The notes under the pieces: generated by a model
Told to the model about the DNA's origin: nothing
Database searches by the model: none
The model's input: the letters and a program-made list of their open reading frames with translations, nothing else
Assembly (NCBI GenBank): GCA_951804985.1
Contig: OX638135.1
Coordinates: 64,094,599 to 64,158,598, forward strand
Direction of reading: 5' to 3'
Length of the DNA: 64,000 bases
Origin: Dryomyza anilis
Taxonomy: Eukaryota; Arthropoda; Insecta; Diptera; Dryomyzidae
Translations under genes and position numbers: made by a program
Shown here: in pieces, positions 62,670-64,000 of the stretch
How the letters are laid out: each line of letters starts with the position of its first letter
Numbering within the stretch: position 1 is the stretch's first letter

Positions 62670-62720
62670 GTAAGTATTTAATCTACTTAAATGTTCCTAA
62701 TCTAGAAAAATTTGTTATAG
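62670..62720 (+). other. Candidate 51-nt intron in E LTR (plus strand)
   Basis: It has the same donor, branch-like site, acceptor and length as 33052-33102. The surrounding plus-strand frame (62480-62749) is open with or without splicing and has no known domain. Confidence 0.4.
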
Positions 62721-62790
62721 GCACTGGCGCAACCGGCATTATGCCCTAGCTAGAGAAATGTATTTGTTATGGATCCCACCCACCTCAACA

Positions 62791-63048
62791 AACATAGTTT
62801 TAACCAAGTAAATTGCCAAGAAATAGTTTATTCCAATGAAATTACAATTTTATGTTGGTATTGTAACATATTTATGGTAAATTTGACAGATTCTATTGGA
62901 CAATATAATAATGTTTACACGTGAACAAAAATAAATTCAATTTCGATTATAATTTAATTACACTTAATTCCTAATACATATATGGTAATTTCGTATTACT
63001 TTTTAATTACATTCAAACATATTCTAACAAATCTTTTCTATCCGTGTA
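62791..63048 (+). mobile_element. Repeat B, copy 3, right part
   Basis: It resumes repeat B exactly where 29735 left off (AACAT, then 'agttttaaccaagtaaattg') and ends at CCGTGTA. The first five bases are the right target duplication of element E. Confidence 0.8.
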
Positions 63049-63389
63049 TAGTTGCGAATTTACTTAGAATGGAAAAATACGCATTGTTTATCATTTTAAG
63101 TTGTTTTAAGACTCAATAAAAGTTACTTTACTTTGCGTCCACACAAAATTTTTTGATTTCATACTACCTGTCGTCAAACGAGTCGTTCGTAGCAAAGACT
63201 ATAAGACGTGCGACTTCGCAAAAACATTTCAATATAGCAAAATCCTGTTTTTTATGATATTTTTTGGTACACGGATTGTGTACATGAGCTCTGCCGCATC
63301 TCTGCTATCTTTGGTGTTGCTTCACAGTGTTAAATTTTTGACAACACAAAACAGCTGTTTGTTTACACTTTTTTTGCAGCCGAACTCGG
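63049..63389. other. AT-rich DNA, no gene seen
   Basis: No recognisable coding region or element was seen. Confidence 0.4.
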
Positions 63390-63579
63390 CAGTAAATGGC
63401 AACCTCCGAGAGTAAAAACATTGTCTATGAAAAGCTCTCACCCGCCGTTCGGATTCGGCGATAAACTGTAGGTCCCACCACTTTGAGTACAAATATAACA
63501 CGCACAGCTCAAAATGGTGAGAGATCTCGGCCTAAGTTCTTATAGAACTGTATTGCCAAACTATTATTATTATTATTAC
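63390..63579 (+). mobile_element. tRNA-derived SINE, 5'-truncated copy
   Basis: It matches the body and (ATT)n tail of the SINE at 39303-39622 ('gaaaagctctcacccgccgt', 'taacacgcacagctcaaa'). The tRNA-like head is missing. Confidence 0.85.
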
Positions 63580-63774
63580 ATGCTATTCTCAAACCACATT
63601 CCACATTACGGTAAAATGGTGTCGTCATCTGATGCAAAGCCATGATCTCTGTATAACCTTCAACGTAAGCCACACTCGCCACGTAACGCAGTAACGATCG
63701 AGACGCGATCATTAGTTAAGCCTCCAGAAATCGTCCAAAATCGTATAAAAAAAATCATCAGTGCTTGGAAATAC

Positions 63775-63840
<66 letters not shown>

Positions 63841-64000
63841 GATAACGCAAGTATTGTTCATGTGGTAAAAAAAGGGCAAAATTTAACAATTTGGTTAAAT
63901 AATTGGTAAATTGCCATAATTGTGGAAAAAAGGCTCCAAATTCTAAGCCATACATAATACGTAAAAGCTTTTCTAAAAGTGAAAAAAAAATATAAAAAGT
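63580..64000. other. AT-rich end of window with (AT)n tract
   Basis: Contains a pure (AT)n run at about 63778-63838. Nothing else was recognised. Confidence 0.6.

Larger units (their letters stand above)
29736..62790 (-). mobile_element. Element E: giant nested Ty3/gypsy-type LTR retrotransposon
   Basis: Two related sequences, 29736-33172 and the dispersed pieces of 39749-62790, act as LTRs in direct orientation. Their ends are TGTT...AACA (the left copy's start has decayed to AATA). Between them, on the minus strand, lie a primer-binding site (39730-39744), gag, protease, RT and integrase relics. The unit is flanked by AACAT and splits repeat B copy 3. Zinc-knuckle pairing in Gag and the integrase C-terminus resemble the Osvaldo/Ulysses group, which also has long LTRs. 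The LTRs differ by roughly 8-9% over the first 85 bp, so E is older than the gypsy elements nested in it. No clear polypurine tract was found next to the 3' LTR. Confidence 0.8.
39749..62790 (-). repeat. Element E 5' LTR (right), expanded by nested insertions
   Basis: The LTR starts with TGTTATGTG and ends with CAACA. LTR-derived pieces are 39749-40187, 46294-46716, about 52795-53383, 55631-56061, 59525-60067, 60704-60960 and 61665-62790. The rest is nested gypsy copies, hAT MITE, repeat D and duplicated material. 46294-46716 and 55631-56061 are the same LTR segment, present twice through the tandem duplication. Confidence 0.8.
61665..62790 (-). repeat. Element E LTR, terminal segment
   Basis: It matches 31300-33172 apart from the mini-me-like insertion. 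It ends in CAACA next to AACAT of repeat B. Confidence 0.85.

Overview
The window comes from a repeat-dense, AT-rich eukaryotic genome, almost certainly a higher fly (Diptera). The signs are the mini-me/DINE-1-like elements with a GTCY microsatellite, the mix of Ty3/gypsy, RTE, hAT and Helitron relics, and a broken PARL/rhomboid-7 gene with a 57-nt intron. No intact host gene was found. Nearly everything recognisable is a mobile element, a relic or a simple repeat, so most coding entries are described as damaged.

Layout. 1-2.4 kb: sparse AT-rich DNA with one hAT-type MITE. 2.4-11.2 kb: an 8.7-kb, almost perfectly uniform satellite of an 8-bp all-A/T unit. 11.3-12.05 kb: a rhomboid-7/PARL pseudogene on the minus strand. 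12.4-19.4 kb: TIR elements and a hAT transposase pseudogene split by another element (repeat B). 19.8-23.1 kb: a degenerate RTE-type LINE. 23.1-24.5 kb: a Helitron helicase relic. 24.7-29.7 kb: mini-me-like element, tandem duplication and two inverted copies of repeat B.

29,736-62,790 is best read as one 33-kb LTR retrotransposon (element E) on the minus strand. Its Gag and integrase tail look Osvaldo/Ulysses-like. It sits inside repeat B, flanked by a 5-bp AACAT duplication, and the two halves of B end cleanly on either side. Its LTRs are about 2.7 kb without insertions. Its 3' LTR (left) carries a mini-me-like element. Its internal region carries a LINE and a tRNA-derived SINE. Its 5' LTR (right) is bloated to 23 kb by gypsy elements of two related subfamilies (G1a on plus, G1b on minus), a hAT MITE, repeat D and a direct tandem duplication of about 9 kb.

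G1a carries Gag, PR, RT, RNase H and integrase but is broken by frameshifts and stops. G1b has the same LTR ends and primer-binding site but lacks PR, RT, RNase H and the integrase core. It keeps a single open 783-codon frame: SAP domain, coiled coil, capsid, zinc knuckle, integrase zinc-binding domain and integrase tail. This looks like a non-autonomous partner. The youngest layers are the duplication and the LINE inserted into only one of the duplicated G1b copies.
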